NCBI GenBank assembly: GCA_023450085.1
Contig: JAEXHI010000030.1
Coordinates: 496,001 to 560,000, forward strand
DNA: 64,000 nt
DNA from: Bacteroidota bacterium
GTDB lineage: Bacteria > Bacteroidota > Bacteroidia > Sphingobacteriales > Sphingobacteriaceae
Direction: 5' to 3'
Each line of letters begins with the position of its first letter. Position 1 is the first letter of the stretch. Shown in pieces: positions 43,389 through 52,314 of the stretch. Made by a program: the position numbers and the translations under genes. The notes under the pieces are model-generated. The model worked only from the letters and a program-made list of their open reading frames with translations, was not told the origin of the DNA and ran no database searches.

Positions 43389-45539
43389 ATGAATATTAAA
43401 GAGTTTTTAAATCTTATTGCGAAATATAAAATGCTGATTATCGCTATTCCGGCAATAACCCTCTTTATCACGTACCTATTTGTTAAAAATCTTCCTAAAC
43501 AATACAAGTCTCAGGCTAAGCTGTCTACTGGTTTATTAGACCCTTCACGTCAGGTTGCTCCAGATGTTCCTAATTACTCTGGACCCGATCTTTTAATTAA
43601 AATTAATCAGCAGTTTACCAATATCATGGATATTATGGTAATGCCCAAAAATATGAGCATTCTATCTTATCGTTTGATATTACACGATTTAAAAAATCCT
43701 CGTCAACCTTTTAAAACACAAAGTGACGATATCAATGCGCTTAGTGATGCAGAAAGACAGGAAGCGATCAGAGGATTTGAAGAACGTTTGGCGAAAAAGC
43801 AAGTACTTACTCCTTTTGATAATTACGAGGTTAAATTTTATAACTTGGTAAAATCTATGGGATATGATGGGCCTTCCATTGTCAAAAAACTATCCATCAC
43901 CCATGAAGACAATAGTGATTTTATTACGGTAGAATACACTTCAGAAAACACCTTCCTTTCGGTGTTTGTTGTAAATACGCTTTCTGGAGATTTTATCAAT
44001 AATTATAGTCTCGACCTGATCAGTAATAAAAATCAATCTATTGTGGTGCTCGATTCGCTTCTTCAGAAAAAAGAAGCAGTGATGAACGAGAAAACTCAGC
44101 AGCTGAAGGACTACAAGATTAAGAATAAGGTGTTGAACCTCGATAAGCAGTCGCAGATTGTTTATCAGCAAATTATCGATTACGAGAACAAAAAGTCTCA
44201 AGCCCTAATTGATTTGCAGTCATTGCAAACAGCCTTGAATAATCTGAATACCAAGCTTAACAATCCATCTTTAGATCGATATTTGGGTGCCGAGCTATCT
44301 ACGGATAACCAGGCTGTAATTGCCTTAAGAAATAGAGTGCAGGCTGCCAACAACGATTATATTGACGGTGGTTTTAAGCCAGCCGACAAGAAAAAAGTGG
44401 ACTCGTTACAACAGTTATTGAACCAACAATTGGTAAAAACTAATGACAATTACGTAGCTGATCCTGTGATTGCGAAACAAACTTTGGTACAACGTCGTAT
44501 TTCGTTGGGTATTGATTTGGATAAAACCCGTGCAAGTATCAAGGATATTGATGATGAGTTAACAAAGCTGAATGCTAAATTCTCTACCATGGTGCCTTTT
44601 GACGCTGGCGTGCAGAAATTTGAACGTGATGCTGATGTGGCGACCAAAGAATATCTGGACCTGTTAAACCGCTACAATCAAACCAATTTAGATAAAAATA
44701 TTGGTCTGCGTTTGCACTTGGAGCAGGAAGGGGTACCTACCATAGCGGAGCCATCTAGAAAGCTTATTTTCATGGTACTTAGCGCTATCGCAAGTTTTGT
44801 GATTTGCTTTTGTGTACTTTTCATCATCCATATCCTCGACAACTCCATTAATAATAAGAAGCAGTTGGCTTTGGCAACTAAAGGCAAGGTGATTGGAGAG
44901 TTGAACTATATCAAAGCTTCACAGCGCGATATTGATGAAATTTGGAAGAATGCAGCTTATGATAAAGAGCATGCCACTTATAAGAATTTATTGAGAGAGG
45001 TACGTTTTGAAATTGATAAGGCCCTAGCCGACGAGCATAAAATTTTAGGCCTGACCCGATTGCATCCAGAAAAATTCACCATCTTTTCGGCAGTAAGTTT
45101 AGCCTACGCCTTTGCGAGGTTGGATAAACAAATTCTGTTGATTGGTGATGCAGAAATGGCTACGGAAATACAAAAGTGGAATATTCCAACTAATCAATCG
45201 CTCAAAACTGTACTGGATAATCTGACTTTACAAAAAAATAATCGTATCACTTTTTTAAATAGTGATTTAGGAGGTGTTTCTCTCCTTGAAAACAAAGACA
45301 ACCCAAGTATTTCTCAAATTTTCAAAAGTTTGAAAAACGAATTCGATATGATTATCGTTTACTTGGATGCCGTAAATAGCGTTTCCGATATTAAAGAATG
45401 GATTTTGTTTACAGAGAAATATCTGGCCACTTTTATGGCAGGAAATTCTATCAACGAAAAAGATAAAGAGTCGATTAAGCTGTTAAATAAAGACGAAAAA
45501 TTTATTGGCTGGTTGATTAATGGTGTGAAACAAAAATAA
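43389..45539 (+). CDS. Wzc/GumC-like polysaccharide chain-length protein with degenerate kinase domain
   Basis: A 716-residue inner-membrane protein. The Wzz-type N terminus has a first membrane helix (KYKMLIIAIPAITLFITYLF in part). Long periplasmic coiled coils follow at about residues 200-460, with a second membrane helix near residue 465 (LIFMVLSAIASFVICFCVLF). The C-terminal cytoplasmic domain lines up with tyrosine-autokinase (BY-kinase) ATPases but has LTRLHPEKFTIFSAVSLAYA where GEGKST of Walker A should be, and ILLIGDAEM at the Walker A' position (normally LLIDxDxR). No tyrosine cluster is present at the C terminus. It probably sets chain length without kinase activity. Confidence 0.88.
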   Translation: MNIKEFLNLIAKYKMLIIAIPAITLFITYLFVKNLPKQYKSQAKLSTGLLDPSRQVAPDVPNYSGPDLLIKINQQFTNIMDIMVMPKNMSILSYRLILHDLKNPRQPFKTQSDDINALSDAERQEAIRGFEERLAKKQVLTPFDNYEVKFYNLVKSMGYDGPSIVKKLSITHEDNSDFITVEYTSENTFLSVFVVNTLSGDFINNYSLDLISNKNQSIVVLDSLLQKKEAVMNEKTQQLKDYKIKNKVLNLDKQSQIVYQQIIDYENKKSQALIDLQSLQTALNNLNTKLNNPSLDRYLGAELSTDNQAVIALRNRVQAANNDYIDGGFKPADKKKVDSLQQLLNQQLVKTNDNYVADPVIAKQTLVQRRISLGIDLDKTRASIKDIDDELTKLNAKFSTMVPFDAGVQKFERDADVATKEYLDLLNRYNQTNLDKNIGLRLHLEQEGVPTIAEPSRKLIFMVLSAIASFVICFCVLFIIHILDNSINNKKQLALATKGKVIGELNYIKASQRDIDEIWKNAAYDKEHATYKNLLREVRFEIDKALADEHKILGLTRLHPEKFTIFSAVSLAYAFARLDKQILLIGDAEMATEIQKWNIPTNQSLKTVLDNLTLQKNNRITFLNSDLGGVSLLENKDNPSISQIFKSLKNEFDMIIVYLDAVNSVSDIKEWILFTEKYLATFMAGNSINEKDKESIKLLNKDEKFIGWLINGVKQK

Positions 45540-45547
45540 GCAAGTTG

Positions 45548-47005
45548 ATGCTTAAAAATTTGTACATACATATTGGCAATCATAAAAAGCAATTGTTGTT
45601 TTTTTTAGTCACCATGAGCCTATCCATTCTGGTTGCTGGCTCTACCCAACGCTATGGTTTTTTAGGTCCTTTGGCTGTGCTAGCTTTGGCGGCGGCTGGA
45701 ACTTTTGTAATCGCCTCGTTCAATAATCCACGCATTGCTTTTATATTCTATTTTGCGTATTGTTTTGTACTAGGTTTTGTCGTTAAGACCTTTTTGGATA
45801 TCCCTGTAGGCTTAGCTATGGATGCCATTTTACTGCTCACTTGGGGCAGTCTTCTGGTAAACATGAATAAGTTTAACTGGAAAAGCCTAAAAAACGAACA
45901 CGTGATGCTATCGCTCATTTGGTTTGGCATAAGTTTGCTGCAAGTACTTAATCCCTATGGAGGAAGCCTTACAGGATGGTTTAATGAGTTAAGGTTTACG
46001 GCATTGAGCTGGTTGCTTATTGCTCCAATTGTTTTCTTGCTGTTTAACCAAATGGCCGATCTGAACCGTTTTATTGCCTTTATTCTATTCTTCTCTTGCT
46101 TGGCTACCTTATATGGCGTTAAACAGCTCTATATTGGTTTAACTGGGGGCGAGCGACAATGGTTGGATGCAGGAAACAACGTGACCCACATTTTGGGAGG
46201 TAAACTGCGTGCCTTTTCCATTTACTCAGATGCGGGCCAATTTGGCGCATCGCAGGCTATTATGGCGGTCGTGGCAATGGTACTGGCAATGGGGCCTTTC
46301 TCCATTACAAAGAGATTGATTTTTGGAGCTATTGCTTTGGTGATGTTGTACGGAATGGCCATTTCTGGTACACGTGGAGCTTTGTTTGCCTTAGTGTCAG
46401 GATTGGCTTATGCGCTTTTCCTAAGTAAAAACTTTAAAATGCTCATTGTGGGAAGTGTATTTGCACTTGGTGGCCTAGGGGTGTTGAAATACACTAAAAT
46501 TGGTGACGAGATTTTTCAGGTTAGGCGCTTGCGGAGTGCACTAGACCCTAAAGATGCTTCTTTTAACGTAAGGGTGGAAAACCAGAAAAAGCTAAAGTTC
46601 TTGTTAAGGGACGAACCTTTTGGGGCAGGCTTGGGGATGAGTGGTATGAATGGAATTACCTATAATGCAGATAAACCCATAGCTAACATACAGCCCGATA
46701 GTTATTGGGTAAAAATCTGGGTGATGTATGGCATCGTTGGTTTGCTCGTTTGGTTTGGGATTAATTCCTATATCATTGGTAAATGCAGCGGTATTGTTTG
46801 GAATTTAAAAGATCCAAAGCTGAAGACGAAAATGATTGCCCTCACCTCGGGAACGGTGGGCTGTTTTATTTGTAGTTATGGTAACGAAGTAATGAATGGA
46901 TTACCTTCGTCTGTAATAATGTTTATGTCGTGGTCATTTGTGTTCATTTCACCTTGGTTAGATGAAAAAGCGAAAGAATTAAAAGCCGATGGAGATGATT
47001 TATAG
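45548..47005 (+). CDS. O-antigen/exopolysaccharide polymerase, Wzy-like
   Basis: A polytopic membrane protein of about 485 residues with ten or more hydrophobic helices and a large periplasmic loop around residues 320-400. The Wzy_C/O-antigen-ligase signature region is visible: GAISGTRGA-type sequence (MAISGTRGALFALVSGLAYA), then NVRVENQKKLKFLLRDEPFGAGLGMSG and IANIQPDSYWVKIWVMYGIVGLLVW. I start at ATG 45548; a TTG at 45545 is less likely. It would join repeat units on the periplasmic side. It overlaps the next gene by 17 bp, so the two are translated together. Confidence 0.85.
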   Translation: MLKNLYIHIGNHKKQLLFFLVTMSLSILVAGSTQRYGFLGPLAVLALAAAGTFVIASFNNPRIAFIFYFAYCFVLGFVVKTFLDIPVGLAMDAILLLTWGSLLVNMNKFNWKSLKNEHVMLSLIWFGISLLQVLNPYGGSLTGWFNELRFTALSWLLIAPIVFLLFNQMADLNRFIAFILFFSCLATLYGVKQLYIGLTGGERQWLDAGNNVTHILGGKLRAFSIYSDAGQFGASQAIMAVVAMVLAMGPFSITKRLIFGAIALVMLYGMAISGTRGALFALVSGLAYALFLSKNFKMLIVGSVFALGGLGVLKYTKIGDEIFQVRRLRSALDPKDASFNVRVENQKKLKFLLRDEPFGAGLGMSGMNGITYNADKPIANIQPDSYWVKIWVMYGIVGLLVWFGINSYIIGKCSGIVWNLKDPKLKTKMIALTSGTVGCFICSYGNEVMNGLPSSVIMFMSWSFVFISPWLDEKAKELKADGDDL

Positions 47006-48191
47006 CTTAATAGATATTTTGTTCTGGGTTTTGGGTGTTTACTTACTGCTCAACTGTTGCTACTTAGCCTTTTTTGCGTTGGTAGGGTTGTTCAACTTGC
47101 CCAAGTCGAAGAAAGAGGCCAATACCTTTCGGAAAATTGCGGTGCTGTTTCCTACCTACCAAGAAAATGTGGTGATTGTAGAAAGTGTTAAAACCGCTTT
47201 GAAACATCAATATCAAGGAACTTTCGAAGTGGTCGTAATTGCTGATGGCTTGCAGCAAGAAACCATTACCCACCTTAAAGGATTAGGTGCTAGAGTAATT
47301 GAAGTATTTTTTGAGAAAAGTACCAAAGGTAAAGCAATGCAGTTTGCCATGAATCAGTTGGAACAAGAAGGGTTTGATGTTGCTGTGGTATTGGATGTAG
47401 ACAATGTGATGAGCGACGAATGCCTGTTATATATTAATGGTGCTTTTGAAAAAGGGAGCAAAGTAGTACAGGCTCACCGTGTAGCCAAAAATATGGATAG
47501 CAGCTTTGCATTTTTAGACGCCTGCAACGAAGAAGTGAACAATCATCTTTTCCGAAAAGGACATGCTGTAGTAGGTTTGTCTGCTGCACTTATTGGGTCT
47601 GGAATGGCCTTTGATTTTGAATACTTCAGGCATCTGTTAAATAACATTGGTGAAACCGTTGGGGAAGATAAACAATTGGATTTCATGATTGCCAAGGATA
47701 AAGTAGAAGTGGCTTATTTGAATGATGTTTATGTGTACGATGAGAAAATAGAAAATGCAAAAGTGTTTACTAAACAGCGTACCCGTTGGATTGCCTCGCA
47801 GGTTGAATTTTTAAAGAAATATGCTTTTGAAGGTTTCGTACAACTTTTTAATGGTAATTTAGAGTTCTTCAACAAAAGCTTACAAACCTTTTTGGTGCCA
47901 CGAATGTTGCTTTTAGCTTTGCTTTTTGTCATGTCGGTACAAGCATTTTTTAATCCTTTTGGACCAACAACCGTGTTTTGGGTAGGTTTGTTCTTTAGCC
48001 TTTGCCTTACACTGGTCATTTCCATCCCGAAAAGATTTTATACAGACAAACGTTTATATGTTGCGCTGTTCCAAATTCCTAGAGCTATGTTGGGAATGGT
48101 CATTGCGCTTTTTAGTATCGGTAAAGCCAAAAAATCATTTATGGTAACGCCTCATAGTCATAAACCAGTAGAAGAAAAAGAACCTCAGTAA
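46989..48191 (+). CDS. Membrane-bound family 2 glycosyltransferase
   Basis: A 400-residue inner-membrane GT2 enzyme. An N-terminal helix (LIDILFWVLGVYLLLNCCYL) is followed by a GT-A domain at about residues 45-270. FPTYQENVVIVESVKTALKH is the nucleotide-binding start, VAVVLDVDNVMSDECLL contains the DxD motif, and KQRTRWIASQVEF matches the (Q/R)xxRW acceptor motif of processive enzymes. Three C-terminal helices follow. The chain resembles cellulose-synthase-like or hyaluronan-synthase-like transferases. The start at 46989 lies inside the end of the wzy gene; a Met two codons later (46995) is an alternative. Sugar specificity is unknown. Confidence 0.88.
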   Translation: MEMIYSLIDILFWVLGVYLLLNCCYLAFFALVGLFNLPKSKKEANTFRKIAVLFPTYQENVVIVESVKTALKHQYQGTFEVVVIADGLQQETITHLKGLGARVIEVFFEKSTKGKAMQFAMNQLEQEGFDVAVVLDVDNVMSDECLLYINGAFEKGSKVVQAHRVAKNMDSSFAFLDACNEEVNNHLFRKGHAVVGLSAALIGSGMAFDFEYFRHLLNNIGETVGEDKQLDFMIAKDKVEVAYLNDVYVYDEKIENAKVFTKQRTRWIASQVEFLKKYAFEGFVQLFNGNLEFFNKSLQTFLVPRMLLLALLFVMSVQAFFNPFGPTTVFWVGLFFSLCLTLVISIPKRFYTDKRLYVALFQIPRAMLGMVIALFSIGKAKKSFMVTPHSHKPVEEKEPQ

Positions 48192-48192
48192 T

Positions 48193-48294
48193 ATGCCTTT
48201 AGAAATATTAGCCATTCCTGCAGTAATTTTTGGAGTCCTCGGATTTATCAGGGGATTAGGGGCGTATAAAAGGGCAAACAATCATAACTCGTAG
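48193..48294 (+). CDS. 33-residue small membrane protein
   Basis: A short frame, MPLEILAIPAVIFGVLGFIR and then GLGAYKRANNHNS, begins 1 bp after the GT2 stop and ends 4 bp before the next glycosyltransferase start, filling the gap exactly. It contains one hydrophobic helix and a positively charged tail. The tight spacing on both sides supports translation. It could be a small subunit of the neighbouring membrane transferase or polymerase, but no family is known to me. Confidence 0.5.
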   Translation: MPLEILAIPAVIFGVLGFIRGLGAYKRANNHNS

Positions 48295-48298
48295 CGAA

Positions 48299-49495
48299 AT
48301 GGCAATCATTGAAAATAGAGATTTTATTGTGGTTGGTCAACAACCTTGGGACACTCCAATTGGGAGTAACTGCAAAGATTTAGCTTTAGAGTTCAGTAAA
48401 CATAACCGAGTGCTGTATATTAATGCTCCATTAGACCGACGTACAAAATTTCAGCAAGCCCACACCGAAGGTGTAAAAAAGCGCATGCGTGTAATCAATG
48501 GCAAAGAAGATGGACTGGAGCAAATAGGACCTAACTTTTGGGTGTATTATCCTGATGTGATTAACGAATCCATTAATTGGATGAAGCCTACGGCATTGTT
48601 CAGGTTCTTTAATAAAATCAATAATAAGCGGTTTGCCAAGTCGGTTAAAAAAGCAATACAAAAGCTGGATTTTAAAGATTTTGTGCTATTTAATGATAGT
48701 GATATGTTTAGAAGCTATCACTTGAAGGAGCTTTTAAATCCTGTAACAAGCATTTATTACTCTCGCGACAATCTGTTGGCCACGCCTTATTGGGGTAAGC
48801 ACGGAAAGCACTTGGAACCCGAACTGATTAAGAAAAGTGATTTATGTGTGGCCAATTCTGTTTATTTGGCTAACTATTGCAAGCAGTATAACCCAAATTC
48901 TTTTTACGTGGGGCAGGGTTGCGATTTTGACCTCTTTAAAAACGATGATAGCGTAAAAGTGCCAGAAAGTCTTTCCGTTATTAAAAAGCCAATTTTAGGC
49001 TATGTAGGGGCTTTGTTATCTATCCGACTGGATGAACGTATCTTGTTACACTTAGCGGAACAAAAGCCAGAATGGAGTGTTGTTTTGGTAGGGCCAGAAG
49101 ATGATGACTTTAAAAATAGCAAGTTGCACGAAATGGAGAATGTACATTTCCTAGGGCCTCAAAAACCCGAGACTTTGCCCGCTTATATCAAAGGTTTTGA
49201 TATTTGTTTAAATCCTCAGGCCTTAAACCCATTAACTATTGGGAATTATCCGCGTAAGATAGATGAGTATTTGGCGATGGGCAAACCTACTCTGGCCACC
49301 AGAACTGAAGCGGTAGGTATTTTTGAGGACTATGTTTATCTTGCCGAAACCAAGGAGGAATATGTATCGCTAGCGGAAAAAGCTTTGGCGGAAAATTCAG
49401 AAGCTTTAGCAAACGAACGTATTGCATTTGCTAAAACCCACACTTGGGAAAAGAATGCTGAAGAGATTTACAAGGCAATTAAAACTGTAGAATAA
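48299..49495 (+). CDS. Glycosyltransferase, GT-B fold (GT1/GT4 type)
   Basis: A 398-residue cytoplasmic glycosyltransferase. The N-terminal half (FIVVGQQPWDTPIGSNCKDLALEF, RVLYINAPLDRR) resembles the acceptor-side domain of TuaH-like or family 1 transferases. The C-terminal half has the donor-binding features KKPILGYVGALLSIRLDERIL, WSVVLVGPEDDDF, VHFLGPQKPETLPAYIKGFDICLNPQ and YPRKIDEYLAMGKPTLATRTEAVG, the last with the E-x-x-A-x-G-like nucleotide-sugar motif. It is 4 bp downstream of the 33-residue gene and 3 bp upstream of another glycosyltransferase. The sugar it adds is not determinable. Confidence 0.87.
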   Translation: MAIIENRDFIVVGQQPWDTPIGSNCKDLALEFSKHNRVLYINAPLDRRTKFQQAHTEGVKKRMRVINGKEDGLEQIGPNFWVYYPDVINESINWMKPTALFRFFNKINNKRFAKSVKKAIQKLDFKDFVLFNDSDMFRSYHLKELLNPVTSIYYSRDNLLATPYWGKHGKHLEPELIKKSDLCVANSVYLANYCKQYNPNSFYVGQGCDFDLFKNDDSVKVPESLSVIKKPILGYVGALLSIRLDERILLHLAEQKPEWSVVLVGPEDDDFKNSKLHEMENVHFLGPQKPETLPAYIKGFDICLNPQALNPLTIGNYPRKIDEYLAMGKPTLATRTEAVGIFEDYVYLAETKEEYVSLAEKALAENSEALANERIAFAKTHTWEKNAEEIYKAIKTVE

Positions 49496-49498
49496 TAT

Positions 49499-50413
49499 AT
49501 GCCATTAACCTCCATTATTACTGTCAATTTTCACCAAGCTGAAGTAACGATAGATTTATTGAAATCTGTATCGAAATGGTATAACCCTTCTGCGGTGGAG
49601 GTTATTATTGTGGATAATGGTGCTCAAGAAAGTAACGAAGCTGTTTTTCTTCCCTATTTTCAGAACATCACTTACATTCAGTCTAAGGAGAATTTAGGCT
49701 TTGCAGGAGGAAATAATCTGGGTATTCAACAAGCCAAGGGCGATTATATCTTCTTGTTGAATAATGATACTGAAATTCCAGAGGGCTGCATTGAAACATT
49801 GATAGCGGAATTAGAAGCGAATCAAAACATTGGTTTACTGTCACCATTGTTGTTGTATTTTGACCAAAAAGATTTAGTGCAATATGCAGGCTTCACTCCG
49901 ATGAATTATCTGGTAGCCCGTAACGCTTATGTGGGTCAGTTTGAAAAAAATGTTGGTCAGTTCAATAATCAAACCTATCAAACAGGTTTTTGCCATGGTG
50001 CAGCGGTAATATGTCGTAAAGCAGATTTGCTAAAAGCTGGCCTAATGGATGAAACTTATTTCTTGTATTATGAAGAGCTAGACTGGTGTGAGAAATTTAA
50101 GCGTATTGGCAAACAAATTTGGTTTACAGGTAAAACCCATATTTATCATAAAGAGTCTATCAGCGTAGGTAAGGCGAGCCCTCTAAAAATCTATTTCAAT
50201 ACGCGTAACAGAATGTTGTTCATTAGAAAGAATACAGGATGGCTAAATACCATTTTGTTTTCCGTTTATTTTACGCTAGTTGCTTGTCCTAAGGCCATCC
50301 TCAAATTTTGGCTCAATAAGCAGCCGGAGTTAGCCAAATGGACTTTCAAAGGTTTGTGGTGGAATTATACCCACGGGAAAAATAGCAGAGAATTAGGATA
50401 TCAGATTAAATAA
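49499..50413 (+). CDS. Family 2 glycosyltransferase, rhamnosyltransferase-like
   Basis: A 304-residue GT2 enzyme. The start region LTSIITVNFHQAEVTIDLLKSV and VIIVDNGAQESNEAV is typical. DxD-like LLNNDTEIPEGCIETLI follows, then a GFCHGAAVICRKADLLKAGLMDETYFLYYEELDWCEKF region (quoted by type) that is characteristic of WbbL-like rhamnosyltransferases. KSISVGKASPLKIYFNTRNRMLFIRKN-type sequence and a C-terminal hydrophobic helix follow. It is the last gene of the first plus-strand run of the polysaccharide locus; a terminator hairpin begins 2 bp after its stop. Confidence 0.88.
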   Translation: MPLTSIITVNFHQAEVTIDLLKSVSKWYNPSAVEVIIVDNGAQESNEAVFLPYFQNITYIQSKENLGFAGGNNLGIQQAKGDYIFLLNNDTEIPEGCIETLIAELEANQNIGLLSPLLLYFDQKDLVQYAGFTPMNYLVARNAYVGQFEKNVGQFNNQTYQTGFCHGAAVICRKADLLKAGLMDETYFLYYEELDWCEKFKRIGKQIWFTGKTHIYHKESISVGKASPLKIYFNTRNRMLFIRKNTGWLNTILFSVYFTLVACPKAILKFWLNKQPELAKWTFKGLWWNYTHGKNSRELGYQIK

Positions 50414-50414
50414 C

Positions 50415-50450
50415 AGACTACTATAACTTTTTATAGCTAGTCTTTTTTTT
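50415..50450 (+). terminator. Intrinsic terminator of the polysaccharide run
   Basis: AGACTACTATAA, loop CTTT, TTATAGCTAGTCT (one bulged C) followed by seven T. It overlaps the 3' end of the opposed Fic pseudogene. Confidence 0.85.
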
Positions 50451-51373
50451 ATCTCCAAATTTTTCAATTAAACCAGTATCCACACCATTCTTCAAATCTC
50501 TGCTTGCAGTAGCTGAAGAAATTTCTGAGTAATACGTCATATAATGTTTTCTTGTAAATTCCGTGGTGTTTGTTTCTAAGAACAATGCTAACCTTTCATT
50601 TTCATTTAATTTCCTTGAACCAGATTTAAGGAGTTCTCCCAACGACTGGTCAATAATATCTAACATAAATTCGATAAATACTGTTGATTGTCCTTGCTTG
50701 TCTGATATTGAGAGCGTATTATAGTATTCGTGTTGATTTTTTGAAATGAGAGTTTCAAAAGGTAAAAATTCAAATAGTGGATATTCGCTCATCAAAATGG
50801 CCGTTTGCCATAACCTTCCCATTCTCCCATTCCCGTCACTAAAGGGATGGATAAATTCCATTTCGTAATGGAAGACACAGCTTTTGATTAAGGTTAGTTC
50901 CGACTTATCTTTTAAATATTCAAATAAATCCCTCATTAAAAACTTTACATTGTCAGATGGAAGTGCAATGTGTGCTATTTCAGATCCTTTAACAATTCCC
51001 ACGCCAGTTGTTCTATATTTGCCTGCGATTGGAATAAGCTCTTTCATTAATATTTGATGAGCTTTCAAAAAGTCTTTTTCAGATGTGCAATTTAAGTTTT
51101 TTAAAATTTTGTACACCTCTAAGGCATTAAAACTTCTTTAATATCCTTTAATGGCCCTACAACTCTTTTCTGATCAATAATTGCTGTAATTTGTTCTTCA
51201 GAAAGGGTGTTACCCTCTATGCTTAATGAAGAATGAATAGTTTTGATCTGGTTCTGTTTCCGGAGTTTTGGATTTTGTTGTACTAGATATTTTGCATTCA
51301 CCTCTCCAATCTTCTGAGAAATAGAGGTGATTAGCTTTAGCATTTTAGAAGTAATTTCGTAAGGTGGCTTCAT
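50421..51373 (-). pseudogene. Fic family AMP-transferase, broken by a one-base frameshift
   Basis: Two adjacent minus-strand frames make up one Fic protein. The first (51373-51119) has MKPPYEITSKMLKLI and the autoinhibitory helix motif SLSIEGN (Ser49-Glu53-Gly54). It reads KEVL and then runs into MP-stop. The second (to 50421) continues with VYKILKNLN, the active-site motif HPFSDGNGRMGR and a C-terminal winged helix (HYMTYYSEISSATASRDLKNG). Adding one T in the TT at 51127-51128 on the plus strand restores KEVLNALEVYKIL and a single frame of about 318 residues. The start at 51373 is chosen over 51400 because two palindromes lie upstream of it. Either a true recent pseudogene or a sequencing error. 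Confidence 0.85.
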
Positions 51374-51400
51374 TTTGATACTATCAAATGATACTATCAA
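51374..51400 (-). promoter_or_regulatory. Tandem palindromes at the Fic gene start
   Basis: TTTGATACTATCAAA (51374-51388) is a perfect 15-bp palindrome centred on C81. A second, TGATACTATCA (51389-51399), is centred 13 bp away. They abut the ATG at 51373, as expected of an operator for an autoregulator; the Fic protein itself ends in a winged helix. Confidence 0.5.
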
Positions 51401-51448
51401 AAGTAATCAAATAAATCTAATTGTGTACTAGTAAAAATATTGTGATCA

Positions 51449-52198
51449 CTATTTCAATCTTTTCCACACTGTGGCAAAAGCATATTTTGTGAACAGGTAC
51501 ATCGATTCAAACAAGCTCAATTTCTCGCTTTCCCTAAGTATTTTCCAAGTGAAGCCAATTACTTTTAGCTTGTTGGCAGATACCGAGCCTTTCCTAATTC
51601 TATATAATACTAAGGCCTCATTAATACCGTATCCTGTAATTGATTTTTTGAATAGGTCCAGCCAAAATATCCAATCCTCATGGCCCGCTTTTTTGAATTT
51701 TAGATCTCCAATGGCACTTCTTAGGGTAAGGGAAGTTGAAAAAATAATCACATTGTGAGACAATAGCTGTCGGTAGTTAACGCTGTACGGAGTTTCTATT
51801 TTCCTCGATATGATTTGTCCTTCCTCGTCAATTCTGTTGTAAGCACAAAAAGTCATGGCCAGATTTTTATCTTCCATATAGGCTACTTGCTGAGCTAATT
51901 TATCTTTTAACCAGATGTCATCACTATCCAAAAAAGCCACATATTTACCATTCGTATGTTCCAAACCTACATTACGGGCATTGGCTACTCCACCATTTTG
52001 AGGTAACTTAACCAGTTTTATGTTAGGATGTTGTTGCGCAAAACCTTCTACTATTTTGCAAGTGTCATCTTTCGAGCAATCGTCAATTACAATTAGTTCC
52101 CAGTTTTGGTAACTTTGTTCCAATACCGATTGAATGGTGGGTACAACAAAATCGGCTGAATTATAACAAGGAGTAATGATGGATACTAGTGGTTCCAA
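51449..52198 (-). CDS. Family 2 glycosyltransferase
   Basis: A 249-residue soluble GT2 enzyme. Its N terminus is classical: LVSIITPCYNSADFVVPTIQ, then YQNWELIVIDDCSKDDTCKI, GGVANARNVGLEHTNGKYVA and the metal motif FLDSDDIWLKDKL. GHEDWIFWLDLFKK is the likely catalytic region with Asp (ED). It is the only minus-strand glycosyltransferase of the locus and is divergent from the wzx gene (116 bp apart). It is separated from the other sugar genes by the Fic pseudogene. Substrate unknown; it resembles small LPS/capsule transferases of the same size. Confidence 0.9.
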   Translation of the reverse strand: MEPLVSIITPCYNSADFVVPTIQSVLEQSYQNWELIVIDDCSKDDTCKIVEGFAQQHPNIKLVKLPQNGGVANARNVGLEHTNGKYVAFLDSDDIWLKDKLAQQVAYMEDKNLAMTFCAYNRIDEEGQIISRKIETPYSVNYRQLLSHNVIIFSTSLTLRSAIGDLKFKKAGHEDWIFWLDLFKKSITGYGINEALVLYRIRKGSVSANKLKVIGFTWKILRESEKLSLFESMYLFTKYAFATVWKRLK

Positions 52199-52314
52199 AC
52201 TAAAATGAATTAAGTGCTACAAAACAAAATCATTAACAAAATAAACACAATTTCTGGTAAAACGAGTTAAAGTTTAAACATAAAACGATTACTTTAGCAA
52301 AGCTGATTTTTGGT

